Of a stretch of DNA of 64,000 nt, positions 33,851 through 46,137 are shown one piece after another. The first letter of the stretch is position 1. Each line of letters starts with the position of its first letter. The position numbers and the translations under genes are program-made. The stretch covers positions 3,331,001-3,395,000 of the forward strand of contig JARFIW010000999.1 in the NCBI GenBank assembly GCA_036346225.1, given 5' to 3'. Under the pieces are notes generated by a model, which saw only the letters and a list, made by a program, of their open reading frames with translations, was not told where the DNA came from and made no database searches. The stretch comes from Platerodrilus igneus. Its lineage: Eukaryota > Arthropoda > Insecta > Coleoptera > Lycidae.

Positions 33851-36800
33851 CCACCACGCAATTTCCTATGGTCACTCAAAATCCCCACCCAACACCTTCC
33901 TACATATCAGTTATACAACACTCCCGCTCCGCAACACTTGAACTTGCCCATCTTCATACCGAACGAAAAATATTCGTAGCTCTCATCCAAGAACCTTATC
34001 TTATAAACAACAAAATTCCTAACCAGTCACCTTATACTATATCCCTTATCCACCCACATCCACTAGACCCTAATCTAACAGCAGCTATTATCATCAACAA
34101 CCCCCCCAAATTAATGCATCCCTTATCCTTTCCCACTCTACTCCACAAGTACTGACTGCCGAACTACACTGGAAGACTGGCACTATCTACATCATCTCGG
34201 CTTACTTTCAATACGACAAAAACATTCAGACATACTTACAACAACTGGACAACACTTTACAAACACTTGCACATAAACCGACACTTATATGTGCAGACGC
34301 TAACGCACGTTCTACGTTATGGAACAATGACACCACTAACGACAAACGTACTTTCCTTGAAGATTTCATCCTACTACACAACCTATCCATCCTAAATACT
34401 CCAACCTGGGAATCCTTAAACCACAGCTCCAATATTAACGATACCCTCGCCACCCCATCAGCCCGCAATTTAATTGACTCCTGGAATATATCCCACCTCA
34501 TAACCTCCAGCGACCACAATCCAATACCATTCAACATCTTCCCCAACCTTCCACCACGCCAATTCCTCAAATCGTCATCTTATAACACAAATAAAGCAGA
34601 CTGGTCCTGCTTCCTGAAATCCCTGAGAAACCACATTTCTAACCCCCAACTTGCCTTACCACAAAATTCCCATACAACTTTACTCGCAAACTCCATTGTG
34701 CAAAATATACACCGTGCTTCATGCACTACCATCCCGACAAAATACCACACTACTCGCACAACACCCTGGTGGAGTACTACATTACAAGACACAAGGCGTC
34801 GCCTAAACGCTCTACGACACAAAATACAACGATTACGCAGACTCGCAGCTCCAAATGACCAAATAGCACTACTGTGCACACAATACCGACAATTACGATC
34901 AAGCTTCAAAAGTTCCATCTACGAGGCTAAGAAAAATCATCTACAAAACATCGTTGATCACCCCAATGCCGATCCCTGGAAAACTTATCGCAGGTTAGTA
35001 AAATCCTCTCCAAATCAAATCTTAACTACGCCCACATCACTCCAAAACCCCACAATCCAAAATATTTTATCCCTCCTATTAAACACTGTAATCCCTCCTA
35101 TTTCTATAGATATCCCTTCCTTCCAACAAGATCAAATCACCTCTAATTGCAAAACCCTCCTAACACACCTCCAGATGAAATCCTTGACACCAACTTTCTT
35201 GACTCCATTGTTTCCAAATTAAACCCACATAAATCTCCAGGTCCTGACAACATCACTAACACCATCATCCAAAAATCATGGCCAGTAATCCGTCAACCTA
35301 TCATCCAACTATTCCAAAAATGCCTAATCGCCGGTATCTTTCCAGACACCTTTAAACATGCCAACATTACCTTACTACTAAAACCTGCAAAACCCCCCGA
35401 AGTCCAATGTTCCCACCGTCCAAAACTCCTTGAAAAACTGATCCTACAAAACTCCAATCACGCATCGAAAATCACTCCCTAATTTCCCACAACCAACACG
35501 GTTTCCGCCAAGGTCATAGCGCAGAACAAACAATCTTTTCCTTTATCTCTAAAGTCCGATCATCACAATCCAAATACGTCATAGCAATTTTCCTTGATTT
35601 CCACTCCGCCTTTGATCTCCTCTGGTGGCCCAATGTCCTGAAGCAACTCAAAATATTGAATTTTCCCTCCAATACATATAAAATCATCCAATTATATTTA
35701 TCTTCCCGAACAGCAAACCTCCATACAAACTACTTTGCTTCTACCATGTCCCTAACACAAGGCTGTCATCAAGGATTTATTCTTTCGCCTACCCTTTGGA
35801 ACCTATCCATTAGCCCACTCCTCGAACTTAATATTCCAAATACAGATACCTTAGCCTATGCAACAACCTTATGTTCCTCATTCACGGTAACTCCCGCCTC
35901 CAACTACAATCCACTTCAAATATCCTAATCCAACATATGAAACAATGGTCAATCCTAAATAAGCAACCCATCTCCCCTACTAAATCCAGAATGTTATTTC
36001 TAAAAAGCTTCCTTGATCTCCGCCGCAGTCCTACTATCCATATCCTAGGAGCACCCTTAACCTTCTCTGAATCTATCTCCTACCTCGGTATCCATTTAGA
36101 AACCCGCCTAAACATGCACGCCCACCTCCAAAAAATCCGTTCAAAAACCAAGTTAATCGTGCACAACATTCACCAATCCTTATCAAAATCAATCCAACTA
36201 GCCCCACCTACAAGAAGACTAATCCTGAACAATATCATTATCCCCATCCTTCGCTACGCTGTTGACTCTTGGTATCCCCTCACAACCACACATTCCCGCA
36301 GAATTCTAAATTCAATCATACGTCCTTACCTCTTATACGTCTCTCGAGCCTTTCGAATCATTTCCACTGCTTCTCTATACACAATATTAAAAATTCCCCC
36401 GTTAGAAATCCATCTACATTATTTCGTGCAAACCCGTAATCTAAAATTTCATCGCCCGCTCCACCTCCATCGCCAGATACGTACCGTACAGTCCCTACTT
36501 CCGACCTTAAAACCCGTATCTACACTTCCCTTCTTCACTCCTGGCAAGAATCATGGTCCTACTCCGATACCGGCAGATACACCCACCAAATATTTCCTAC
36601 CATCACTGACATCCGTATTCACATACAAAACTTCAGCTGTACAACTATCCAATTCCTAACTGGGCATGAAAAATTCCGATCCAAACTACACTCCTTCCAC
36701 CTAATACCCTCTCCTCTATGTCCATGCTATCTTGATTCCCCCAAAACCCCAGAACATCTACTATACCATTACCCTGCCCTTACTCCTATCCGTAACACCT

Positions 36801-36975
36801 TCAAACAAACCATTCAACTCGATCTATTTTCCCTACTACCCGATCTTAAATTCCTAACACTAACGTTCCCCTTCCTTTACATGCCTTCCTTCAAGAAATT
36901 TTGGATACCAAACCTCCTATACCCCCACCTTAACCGCTCTTACCTGCGATCATACACGAAAACAACAAGTTGACA
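33850..36975 (+). pseudogene. LINE ORF2 (endonuclease-RT), decayed
   Basis: Endonuclease: LAHLHTERKIFVALIQEPYL near 33950, CADANARSTLWN near 34293 and SSDHNPIPFN near 34507. Linker: TPWWSTTLQDTRRRLN near 34762. RT: LNPHKSPGPDN near 35221, AIFLDFHSAFDLLWW near 35584 (motif A Asp present), LTQGCHQGFILSPTLWN near 35752, and motif C as LAYATT where YADD is expected. C-terminal zinc region: FLTGHEKF near 36654 and SPLCPCYL near 36712. Stops or frameshifts fall near 34155, 35222, 35480 and 35926. Inactive. Confidence 0.85.
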
Positions 36976-37210
36976 CTTCATCGGACCATAAAAAGCTCCA
37001 CCCCCCCCTGCCCTGGATCATGCTTTTGACGTCACCGAAGGTAAAGGCGAGTCCGAAGAGAAAGACCACCTAAAACCAAAATGAACTTTAATTTATTTTG
37101 TTTTTCTTAAACGTTTATTTTCTTTTTATCTAACTTAGAACGCGTAAGCTAGGATGGGCCAATGGCCTAAGTATAGTTCAAAATAAAGAACATTCATACC
37201 ATACCATACC

Positions 37211-37600
37211 CTATAGCCCGTCTCCGGCACAAAACACCGTCTTATCGGCATCGGCGTCAACACCATGCGTCTTTGCGCAACACAGGCACGTAACACTGGC
37301 GATCACGCTTCAACGATCGCCGTGACTCCGGAAGCTCCCCTCCCCCAATGATTCTCACTAGTTAATTAGCTCTCAAACCCAAAAGAAGAAGAAAGCATAT
37401 AGGAGAAGAAACGTTGTCTCTATTAATTGAACGTTGTCATTATATAAATATAAAGCGGTATGGTCACTGGAAGAGTGTTACAAAAATGTTATGGAAACAG
37501 ATAGTGACGATGGTCCTGTTATGAATAACTTGTAAAATAGTTATTATATTGTATAAATAAAGAATATAAAAAATATATTTAACAACTTCTTCATCAACAT
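37211..37600. other. Unassigned; possible end of the gypsy remnant
   Basis: Lies on the far side of the LINE from the gypsy pol remnant and contains TATAAATATAAAG near 37443 and AATAAAGAATATA near 37555, as in an LTR. This could be the remainder of the retrotransposon the LINE entered. No repeat partner confirms it. Confidence 0.3.
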
Positions 37601-37697
37601 AATAAGCCACCTTTTATAATGCAACTAATCTTTATGTCAGTTGTCGACAGAAAGATTTGCAAACACATCAATATTTTATTAGAAAGTAAGTACTTAC

Positions 37698-37842
37698 CAG
37701 CTCGAGGTTCCTCGATGTAATATACGACATCGGAAGAAGTATCACAGGGCGACGGTGTAGGCGCTTCACCTTGGGGTGTACCTGGAGGTTCCATCCTATT
37801 TTTCGATTTTCGCCTTTTAAGAACAGATGCTTTTTTTGCTAC
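37698..37842 (-). CDS. KCNQ: Host gene exon, probably KCNQ post-helix-A linker
   Basis: On the minus strand a 145-bp open segment is bounded by a good acceptor (TTGTATTGCAG before 37842) and a consensus donor (GTAAGTACT after 37698). It reads VAKKASVLKRRKSKNRMEPP, then GTPQGEAPTPSPCDTSSD and VVYYIEEPRA, with no stop, and ends in phase 1. It starts in phase 0, which fits the phase-0 end of the KCNQ exon at 51736-51981, the next exon upstream on the same strand. The basic cluster RRKS is a possible phosphorylation site. It sits between mobile elements yet is undamaged. I do not recognise the peptide independently with certainty. Membership in KCNQ is inferred from strand, phase and position. 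Confidence 0.75.
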
Positions 37843-38411
37843 CTGCAATACAAGGGACTGACCCAACCCATGCAGACTTAACACCAAAACACTGAACACT
37901 GCTTCTAAATAACTATATACTAAACTATTATGCTAATATACTGCAGTTAACATTCCTTCGAGTAAAACCTTTTCCAATTTTTTGATCAACTTTTCTTTAT
38001 TGCTTTTTGCAATTCATGAGTTTTGAGAGTATGTATGAAGTTGGGAAAAGCTTCAAAATTAGGAAAAGATTACACTCGTTGAGTGCATCGATCTAACATT
38101 AACTATACAGTCTATTGTAGCAAACATACACCAAGGTCATAAACAACACACGACCAATGTTTGATACGATCTCAGTAGATAAGCTACCTTTGTACGAGAC
38201 CAAAAAACTGGTTTTCTTATGGAATTTAACATGAGAAACTCTAAGGTCCAAAAAGACCACTTTTGTCAGATACAAAGGACACTCACCCCGGGCGATCCTA
38301 CATTCACAATTCACATGACTTTTGCTTAACCGTTTTATATAGGAATTACGGTGCTGCCCGATCCAACCCCCTCTGCCTCACTCTCTCCACTTAAATAAAA
38401 ACGTGTAATCA

Positions 38412-39045
38412 ATCGATGGGTGTAATTATCATTTTGGTATGTAGTGTTCTTTTGGTTTTCTTCTTATAACTTGAAAACGGATGAAGATATTGACATTGTA
38501 TAAAGACAATTTTTTAATACTTAAGTACGCTGCATCGATGGGTGTAATTATCATTTTGGTATGTAGTGCCCTTTTGAATTTCCCGTTTAGGTTTTTGCTT
38601 ATAATATGAAAACGGATGGGGATATTTACATTGTATAAAGACAATTATTTACATATTTAAGTATGGCGAATCGACTGGTACTATTGTCATATTGGCACCT
38701 AGTACCGTTTTAGTTTTTGCTTATACCGTGAAAACGATGCAAAATAAAAAAATTGTAAAGCCAATTATTTATATATTTAAGTATGACACCAGTGGGTGCA
38801 ATTTTCATATTGGTACTTAGTGCTAGTTTTTGGCGATTAACATGAAAATTGTGCAAAATATAAAAAATTTGTAGAGGTGATTAGATCATTATTCTAGTAA
38901 TACACATAGATTGGTGTAATTGTTATATCTATATCTACAGCCTTTTTGATTTTAGATTTATAATTTGAAAATGAGTTATTTTTATATTTTCTATAAACAA
39001 TTAATTACATATTTAAGTATGGTTTATCGATTTGTATAATCATCA
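38412..39045 (+). repeat. Tandem array, about 120-bp units (6 copies), left arm
   Basis: Units begin at about 38412, 38533, 38669, 38790, 38910 and 39025, with the motif TCGATGGGTGTAATTATCAT followed by a TTGGTAYNTAGTG-like string in diverging versions. The right arm carries the inverted array at about 46445-46893 with about five units. Confidence 0.8.
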
Positions 39046-39345
39046 CATTTGTGATTAATAACATTGGATCGAGATGGTGTAATTTTCAAAATATACACCA
39101 ATATTTTGTTTAGTAAAGAAAATGATTTTGCTATGGTTAACTATGTTGATACAATTGCATAATATGCTGTGATAATTGAGTGTGTGGTTGCCCTTTGCAT
39201 GTGTTTCTGACCAAAGGTAGATCCATGGTGCTTGCAGCACAGTTCCAACTCAACATCTAAAGTCTAGCGACTGGGATATGTGGTAAACGTTAATGCACTG
39301 TGCTACCTTGCACTCAAATATCATGACACTAAGCAAACACACAGT

Positions 39346-40005
39346 TTTTAAAAATAGCGTTATGATCGGTTATAAAGCTACTGGGAATATGAATTGGGAT
39401 TTGAACTGGTGATCGGCCATTCTTTATATGACAGGTACCACAATGTGGGGTGTATCGGCATTGGCGGTTTTTAGCTCTGCCTACAAACCAGGTCGTTTAC
39501 AGTATAAAGAAAATGCTGCCTCGTGGCTATAAAAACGACCCCCTTCCCCCAGACTTCATATTGTTGAATACTCTATTACGAATAATATGTTTTAACATAC
39601 AATAGGAATAAAATGGGTGTATTATACTTCTTTTTATGCAACTGTGTAGGTTTGAGGGCTTGATGATGAATCGACCTAGTTGGGTTACTTTCTACGAAGT
39701 CGTACTTTTGAGTTGGTGGCTTACTATGATGACTCTGCGGTCACACAGGTCCAACCCCACCTGCTGGGGGTCAGAGCTACGCCAATTCACATCGATTTCG
39801 TCCTCGTCATCACCTTATAATTCCACTGTTTCTCGGTTCAACCAGATATACTACCACTGTAATGATAAAACATTTATTTCAAGTTTATTGTGTATAACTT
39901 TTGTGATATTCTATTCTATTCCTTTATTTGCTCTTAAAACTGAAGATTAGGTTTACTTGCGATAAAATTCTTAACGTCTGTCATCATCAGACTCTGGATA
40001 ATACC
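39346..40005. other. Left-arm-specific segment
   Basis: Not matched in the right arm. It is either an insertion in the left arm or a deletion in the right. No coding sequence or target duplication is recognised. Confidence 0.55.
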
Positions 40006-40929
40006 TAACTATTTTTTTTAATAATATCAAATATAAGGGGTTGTTTAGGGATGTATTATATAGCAAGGGTCGTGTAGTAACCATAAATTACAATAGGAAG
40101 CAGAAAACTCTATTTATTTAGCAGAAAATTAAGTAATTAGGATATTATGTAAATAGTAAGCAATTAACACCCTGTATATAGAGCATAATTAGTTTTAGGC
40201 GACGCAAGTAAGCACATCTTACAACAATAGGACGCATATTTAGCATAGAAATAGGTAATTCATACATTAGGTAAATAACAAGTATTCAATACTCGGTATA
40301 TAGAGCTTTATTAATTTTAAGTAATGCAAGTGAGAATATCTTTCAGTAAAAGTACGCGTATTTAGAGGAAAGGATAGTACATGTAATTAAACACGCATTG
40401 AAAAGGGTTATAATCAGTTATAAAACAAATGCGAAGATGAGGAATAAAACTTAACAAAGCTTTGTGTAAGTGCGTAGAAACAATCAACATTTTTGATAAG
40501 AAAATGCAGTTTAAGAACGCATAAAATAAACGAAAGTAAAATTGAAATTACATCATATATTTTTGTATAATTTGGAAAACGCGATATCTATATAAAACAA
40601 CGTATGGTCTAGATAACGAGGTATCTGTGGCAAATAACCATTACCCGGAAAACCGAGTATATTACATCAGAAAACCACTTCAAGATGCATGAAATACAAA
40701 GATCTTATTGGTTAAGATATCTACAGACTTGTTGAAAACCCAACCCACATGCAAGTGGGATGAGCCTATATTTAACAGCGAGCAATGATAAGACAGTTCA
40801 GTTGTAAACTCAAGGAGGGACAAGCTGCGCCACTGTGAATTAAAAGTCACATGTAGTTTTTAAATATTTAATGAAATATATCAAGTGATAAGTGCAACAA
40901 ATATGAAGATTTTTTTGCCGTTTAACGGT

Positions 40930-41225
40930 TCCGAATGTGGCATAATGATCCGAGTGTATGGATAATCCTAGTTGGTTGATAATAAATCCTAGTTGGTGAA
41001 AATAGTTCTAATGGATGGTATAATAATTCCGAATGCATAGATAATTTGAGTATATGGTATAATATTTTAAATGTGATGACAATAATTTAAATGCATGAAT
41101 ACTTCGAATCTTGGTAAAAATAATTCTAATTCATGGTATAATATTTCAATGAGTGGATAGATATTATGGTTGATGATAATTCGAATATGGGGATATTTTA
41201 AATGGATTAATGTAATATTTCAAAT
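40930..41225 (+). repeat. Array of about 20-bp degenerate repeats, left arm
   Basis: Repeated strings such as ATGGTATAATAATTCCGAATG in many variants. The mirror array in the right arm (about 42485-42740) shows TTCGAATTATT cores. The outer edge of both is marked by the palindrome GCCGTTTAACGG (near 40918 and its inverse near 42735). Confidence 0.75.
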
Positions 41226-41884
41226 CAGCGTCGGCGATTTTAGTACAATTTTGAGTTGCGAGAATCCATAAAGAAGCATTAAGTATTTTATGGAAAACGA
41301 GGGGTTCAATTAAGCAGAGCAGTGATAGACAAATGAAGACAACTCGAACAACCTATAACAGGTCAGATCTAATTAGTTTTAAGATATTTTTTCTATTTAA
41401 ATTTCAATACTGAATTTACTTAATTTATACAAAAGTGTAACGAAGTCAACAACTAACATAGCATACGTTAAAAGTACGTAATATTATAAAGTGGTTTAGA
41501 ACGTTCTAGGTTTCTTTGGTAAAAAGGATAGCTTTTGGTGACTTTAGATTGATTGTAAAGCATATAAATTTTGGGATAAGTAATACTTATGATATTGATT
41601 GATTGAAGGGTGTATTTTAATATTTTTCAAAACTTGTAAATAATATTTCTTTTCATTATATGGAATTAATTGACTTCGTTTTATAATTCAAACAAAGAGG
41701 TAATCGTAAAGGGGTGGAGAAGAGAAAAATTGATCATCGTAACGTTGTGCACTCTGTGTAGAATAATAAAAGCTAGCCGTGGCATAATAATAAAATTAGT
41801 GAGATTTAAATTTGATTAGAAAACAGAGAGGTGGAGTTATAGAAAACGTCCATTAACACCGAGTACGGCGTTATCATATCAATT

Positions 41885-41941
41885 TTTATATTGACGGCCC
41901 AACGTTGGGGCTCCATTGTTCCTGAAACTACATATCAATAT
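41885..41941. other. Central spacer of the palindrome, PBS-like
   Basis: About 57 bp between the arms. It holds GGCCCAACGTTGGGGCTCC near 41895, which equals the tRNA-Lys primer-binding-site core (GCCCAACGTGGGGCTC) with one extra T. It also contains the 12-bp palindrome CCCAACGTTGGG. Directly to the right lies a perfect palindrome, CATATCAATAT and its inverse, at 41931-41952. Confidence 0.6.
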
Positions 41942-44471
41942 ATATTGATATGATAACGCCGTACTCGGTGTTATGTCGTTTTTACTTAACTCCACCGCTC
42001 TGTGTTCTCAAACCACATTTAATCTTACTAATTTTATTATTATGCCACACCATTCAATCAGTCAATATCATATGTATCATTTATCCCAAAATTTATATGC
42101 TTTGAATTCAATCTAAAGTCACCAAAAACTACCTCTTTTGTTACCAAAGAAACCTGGAACGTTCTAGACCCTTTATATTACATTACGTAAGTTTACCGTA
42201 TGCAATGTTTGTTGTTGACTTTATCACAAGTTTATATAAATTGAATAAATTCAGTATTGAAATTTAAATAGAAAAATATCTTAAAAATAAATAGATCTGA
42301 CCTGCTACAGCTTGTTCGGGTTGTGGATCAACACCCTTTTGTTGTCCTCCTTCGTTGAACTAGTGTTTGAGTACAGTCACCCCTCGTTTTCCAAAAATTA
42401 CTTCGTGCTGCTTTAATTTATATGCCTTGCATCTCGCAACTCAAAATTGTACCAGAATTATACCAAAATATAATTGTCGACGCTGATTTGAAATATTATA
42501 TTGACCTAGATTTGAATTATTCTTATCGACGTATACTTGAATTATCGAAACTTGAAATGTTCAGAAATACTCCACCAATTTGAAATGTTATATCACAGAT
42601 TCGAATTATTGTTAACGCAGACTTGAATTACACCGCAAATTTGAATTATTGTCATCAACATTCGAATTATTCAGAAATGTACCACCATTCGAATTATTAT
42701 ATCGCCCAATTCGAATTGTTATATCTATCCATTCGAAGCCGTTAAACGGCAAAAAAAGTCTTCATAATTGTAGCACTATTATCACTTAATATTTTATTAA
42801 ATCTTAAATAACGCGTGACTTTCTGATTAGCAGTGACGCAGCTTCGCCCTGCTTGAGTTATGAACTGTCCCGTCTTATCATTGCTCTGTGTTAATATAGG
42901 CTGTTCCCACTTACATGTGAGCTGGGTTTTCAACAAGTCTTGCAAATATCTCAACCAACCAGGTCTTTGTATTTCCTGCATTTTGAAGTTGTTTCTGATG
43001 TAATTTCTTTGGTTTTCCGTGTAATATCTATTTGCTATAGCTACCTCGTTATCTTTGCCAGACGTTGTTTTGTATGGATATCGCCTTTTGGATAATTCAA
43101 CAAAATAAATGATGTAACTTCAATCCTATTTTCGTTTATCTATGCGTGTTTTCAACTGCGTTTACTTATCAAAAATGTTTATTGTTTCCGCGTATGTACT
43201 TACATAAAGCTTTGTTAGGTTTTATCTCTTATCTTCGTATTTGTTTTATAACTAATTAGAATACTTTTCAGCGCGTGTTTAATTACATGTACTATCATTT
43301 CTCTTGAATACGCATACTTTTGTTGAAAGATATTCTTACTTGCATTACTTAAAATTAATAACGGTTTATATACAGAGTGTTAAATACTCGCTATTTACAT
43401 AATGTATGAATTACTTACTTTTCTGCTAAATACGCGTTCTATTGTTCTCAGATATGCTTATTTGCATCGCTTAAAGCTAATTATGGTCTATATACAGAGT
43501 GTTAAATGCTTCCTATTTACATAATGTATGAATTACTTAATTTTCTGCTAAATAAATGCAGTTTTTTGCTTCCTATTGCAATTTATGGTTACTACACGAC
43601 CCTTGCTACTCAATACACCCCTAAACAATCCCTTATCACAACAATATATATATATATATATTGCTGTAATTATAGGGTTAATTTAAGGGTAGGTTAAGTC
43701 ATTGGGGTCGTAGAATAAATAAGGGAAACTCCCATGTAACAGAAACATATAATTATAGATATTAAAAGAGTAAATGGGTTATTATAAACATTATTAGTTG
43801 CGAGCACACTGTATATAGCAGTACAAACAATTAAAACACGTATCCAAGAGTAGCTACTAGCAAAAATAAGAATTAAAAAATATAACAAAACGCATTGTAA
43901 TTAAATCAGTGAAAAACTTGCATGAATTGGCTAGATAAACATTCAAAAAGTGTGTTAAGATATTATCGTAAACGCACGCAGAAATTATGCATTATTTAAA
44001 AGCGTACGTGATCTAAAAGAATCACAGTTCGAAAATCTAATTTATTAGGAAATACACAAACACCAAATTTATTCTATTTAGATTAGAATAAGGCCAACAA
44101 ACAATACTACGTGATCGATATGAACGAAAATTCCTGGGATTTTTGAAGTAGATGTAAGGTATAACATTTAAATTACGGGACTTAGAGCACCGCGTCATGC
44201 AATTAAAATACATACAATTGGTAAACTTTCCAAAATAACAAGTGATAATACGCTTGGCCTCGCCTAGCACGTGAAGCCAACGAATCACAAACAAAAGGGG
44301 GACGATCCTATAAATATCTTGAAAATTAAATATCGAGTTAGTATACTTTGAAACTGGGCAGTTACTATACTTGAAAGTGCTAAATATTTACGTGAATAAT
44401 AAATTAAATTAACAGTGAAATTCTAGAGTGTATAATTGTGCAAAAAGTGCTGTACTTCTGAGACGGCTCTC

Positions 44472-44531
44472 AATTACCATCTGAATTACAATCTCAATTA
44501 CCATCTTAATTATCATCGTGATTAACATCCG
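44472..44531 (+). repeat. 12-bp tandem repeat (5 units)
   Basis: AATTACCATCTG, AATTACAATCTC, AATTACCATCTT, AATTATCATCGT, GATTAACATCCG in succession; further single-unit relics follow to about 44570. Confidence 0.75.
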
Positions 44532-45593
44532 AAAACTACCATTACCATCTTAAATTACAATCAAAATAATGTTACGATTCCTGTTAGAACTTTAAATTAC
44601 GAGCCATTACGATCAGAAATACAATTTTGGAGAATGCTGCCTGTACAAGCAAATTGATGGTAAATATTCTATTGCGGAAATGAAAAACCTTTCATTGGAA
44701 TAAACGCACCAATAGCAATTTGGATATCGACTTCAATTCTTAGGAGCACCTACAAAACCACTTCAGGTTAGAGATTTTGATATGACATATTTTTAAAACT
44801 GTTTTATCTCAAATATTTTGGATATGATTTATTTTAAACTGTTTTATCTCAATAATAATTTAAAGTGTAAGAGCCGACAAATGGGGGTTTCTTGTGTAAA
44901 TTTATGAAAAGCATAGACATCTTGTAACGTTTCAATAGGTCTTTAAAGGTAAATAAAAAATCTCGTTTTACTGGCTTAATTTTCTAAAAATTTGGCAGAT
45001 GTATATGATTTAAAAAGGGAGAAGATATTTAAAATGGTTGTAAATATTCATTCATTATACTGTGTATTGTAAAAGTGCTTTATTTAATTGAATCAGCTAG
45101 TCGAGGCAAAAGAAAATTATAAATTAACATTTTCACAAGTGCTTGAGTGGCATAAGAGTATAACACAGCGTTTTATGGTCTGCCTAAGCCGTGGAGCGAG
45201 ACTATCACAGCATTTTATTGCACCCAATCGTAGGGGCTGCGAGTAACACAGCAATATATATACTCGTCAAAATTTTTCCTATAGCGTCCTTTATCAATAT
45301 CAAAATCTTTCACAATAGTTATAAAAGTATGTTTTGAATCATCAGCATTCCAACACCGTAAACACATTTCCTTAAATGTTGAATATGGGATGTCGCCACT
45401 TATATGATCCGAAAAAATATGGCAAAGGTTTGTGTCATCCTGCTTCCAGATTGCAATAACATTGGCGTTATCTCTAAGGCCGTGCTTGACTGCACTGGCA
45501 TACGTTTCACATGGGTAAAAAGAATCAATGCTGTTATGTCTACCAAAGGAGGAAAACTGCGCGATCTTGCTTTGCTCGTTTGCAGATATATCA

Positions 45594-45897
45594 TCATATA
45601 GGTAAAATCACCACAACGCTATGCTCTCGGCTACCTAGTTTCGGCTACTTTTCCAAGGTCATAGTAGTGTCATAGCCTTTTTATAGATAAAGAACAATGT
45701 AATATTATTCTAAAATTTTTATTCTGACATTATACATAACAAAATTTAAAAATATTTAATGCCAAGCATGGAGCCATTTAAACTTAATTTTAATAAAAAG
45801 TTATATACAGAAAACAGTCTTTTCTTTATGTTTGTTTGGAGTGGTTTTAATTTTATCTAATTTTATTCGCAGCTTAAAATTTAAATCGACACCCAAG
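45594..45897 (+). repeat. Dispersed repeat, copy 1 (partner 50832-51132)
   Basis: About 300 bp with roughly 90% identity by eye to 50832-51132 in direct orientation, including GACATTATACATAACAAAAT and GCCAAGCATGGAGCC. No coding potential. The family is unknown. Confidence 0.85.
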
Positions 45898-46056
45898 TCC
45901 TCTATCTCCTTTTCTAGACAATAGTTTGATACATAAAGACCGTCTAGGTTTTTGAATTACAGAATGTTCCCAAGTTTGTCTCTATATATAAAGTCTTTGA
46001 TTCCACCGACAAGCAGATCCACTCCTTCGTGTAATTCTTGCAGCTTGTGACAATGT

Positions 46057-46137
46057 TGGCCGTCATGGCGGCCACCATGGCGGCCACCATTGCGGTCACC
46101 ATGTTTGACGGTTGCCATGGCGGCCACCATGTTTGAG
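46057..46137 (+). repeat. 12-bp GC-rich minisatellite
   Basis: Repeats of ATGGCGGCCACC (at least three near-perfect units and several variants) in an otherwise AT-rich region. Each unit contains the palindromic GGCC core. Confidence 0.85.

Larger units (their letters stand above)
31950..37210 (+). mobile_element. R1/I-group LINE, broken
   Basis: A 5' region made of two diverged 438-bp monomers, then ORF1 with a zinc-knuckle region, ORF2 with apurinic endonuclease, RT and a C-terminal CCHC-like region, and a 3' UTR ending in a short CATAC repeat (ATACCATACCATACC) at 37210. It is apparently full length but has many frame breaks. I place it in the I/R1/Jockey group from the TGHEKF to CPCYL tail and the PWWSTTLQDTRRRLN linker. 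The exact clade is uncertain. Confidence 0.85.
38155..41884 (+). repeat. Left arm of the 9-kb imperfect palindrome
   Basis: Reverse-complement matches to the right arm run from about 38155 (matching about 47130) to 41884 (matching 41942). Clear paired blocks: 38155-39345 with 46176-47130, and 40005-41884 with 41942-43665. A segment at about 39346-40005 has no partner. Subrepeats: a 120-bp tandem array (38412-39045) and a 20-bp array (40930-41225). No transposase or other coding sequence is seen in it. Confidence 0.88.

Noticed and set aside
33054..34918. Long minus-strand open frames
   Set aside because: Shadow frames opposite the C-rich LINE ORF1/ORF2, with no domain.
37140..37210. Telomeric or satellite repeat at the CATAC units
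   Set aside because: Only three units follow the LINE 3' UTR; they fit a LINE 3' tail.
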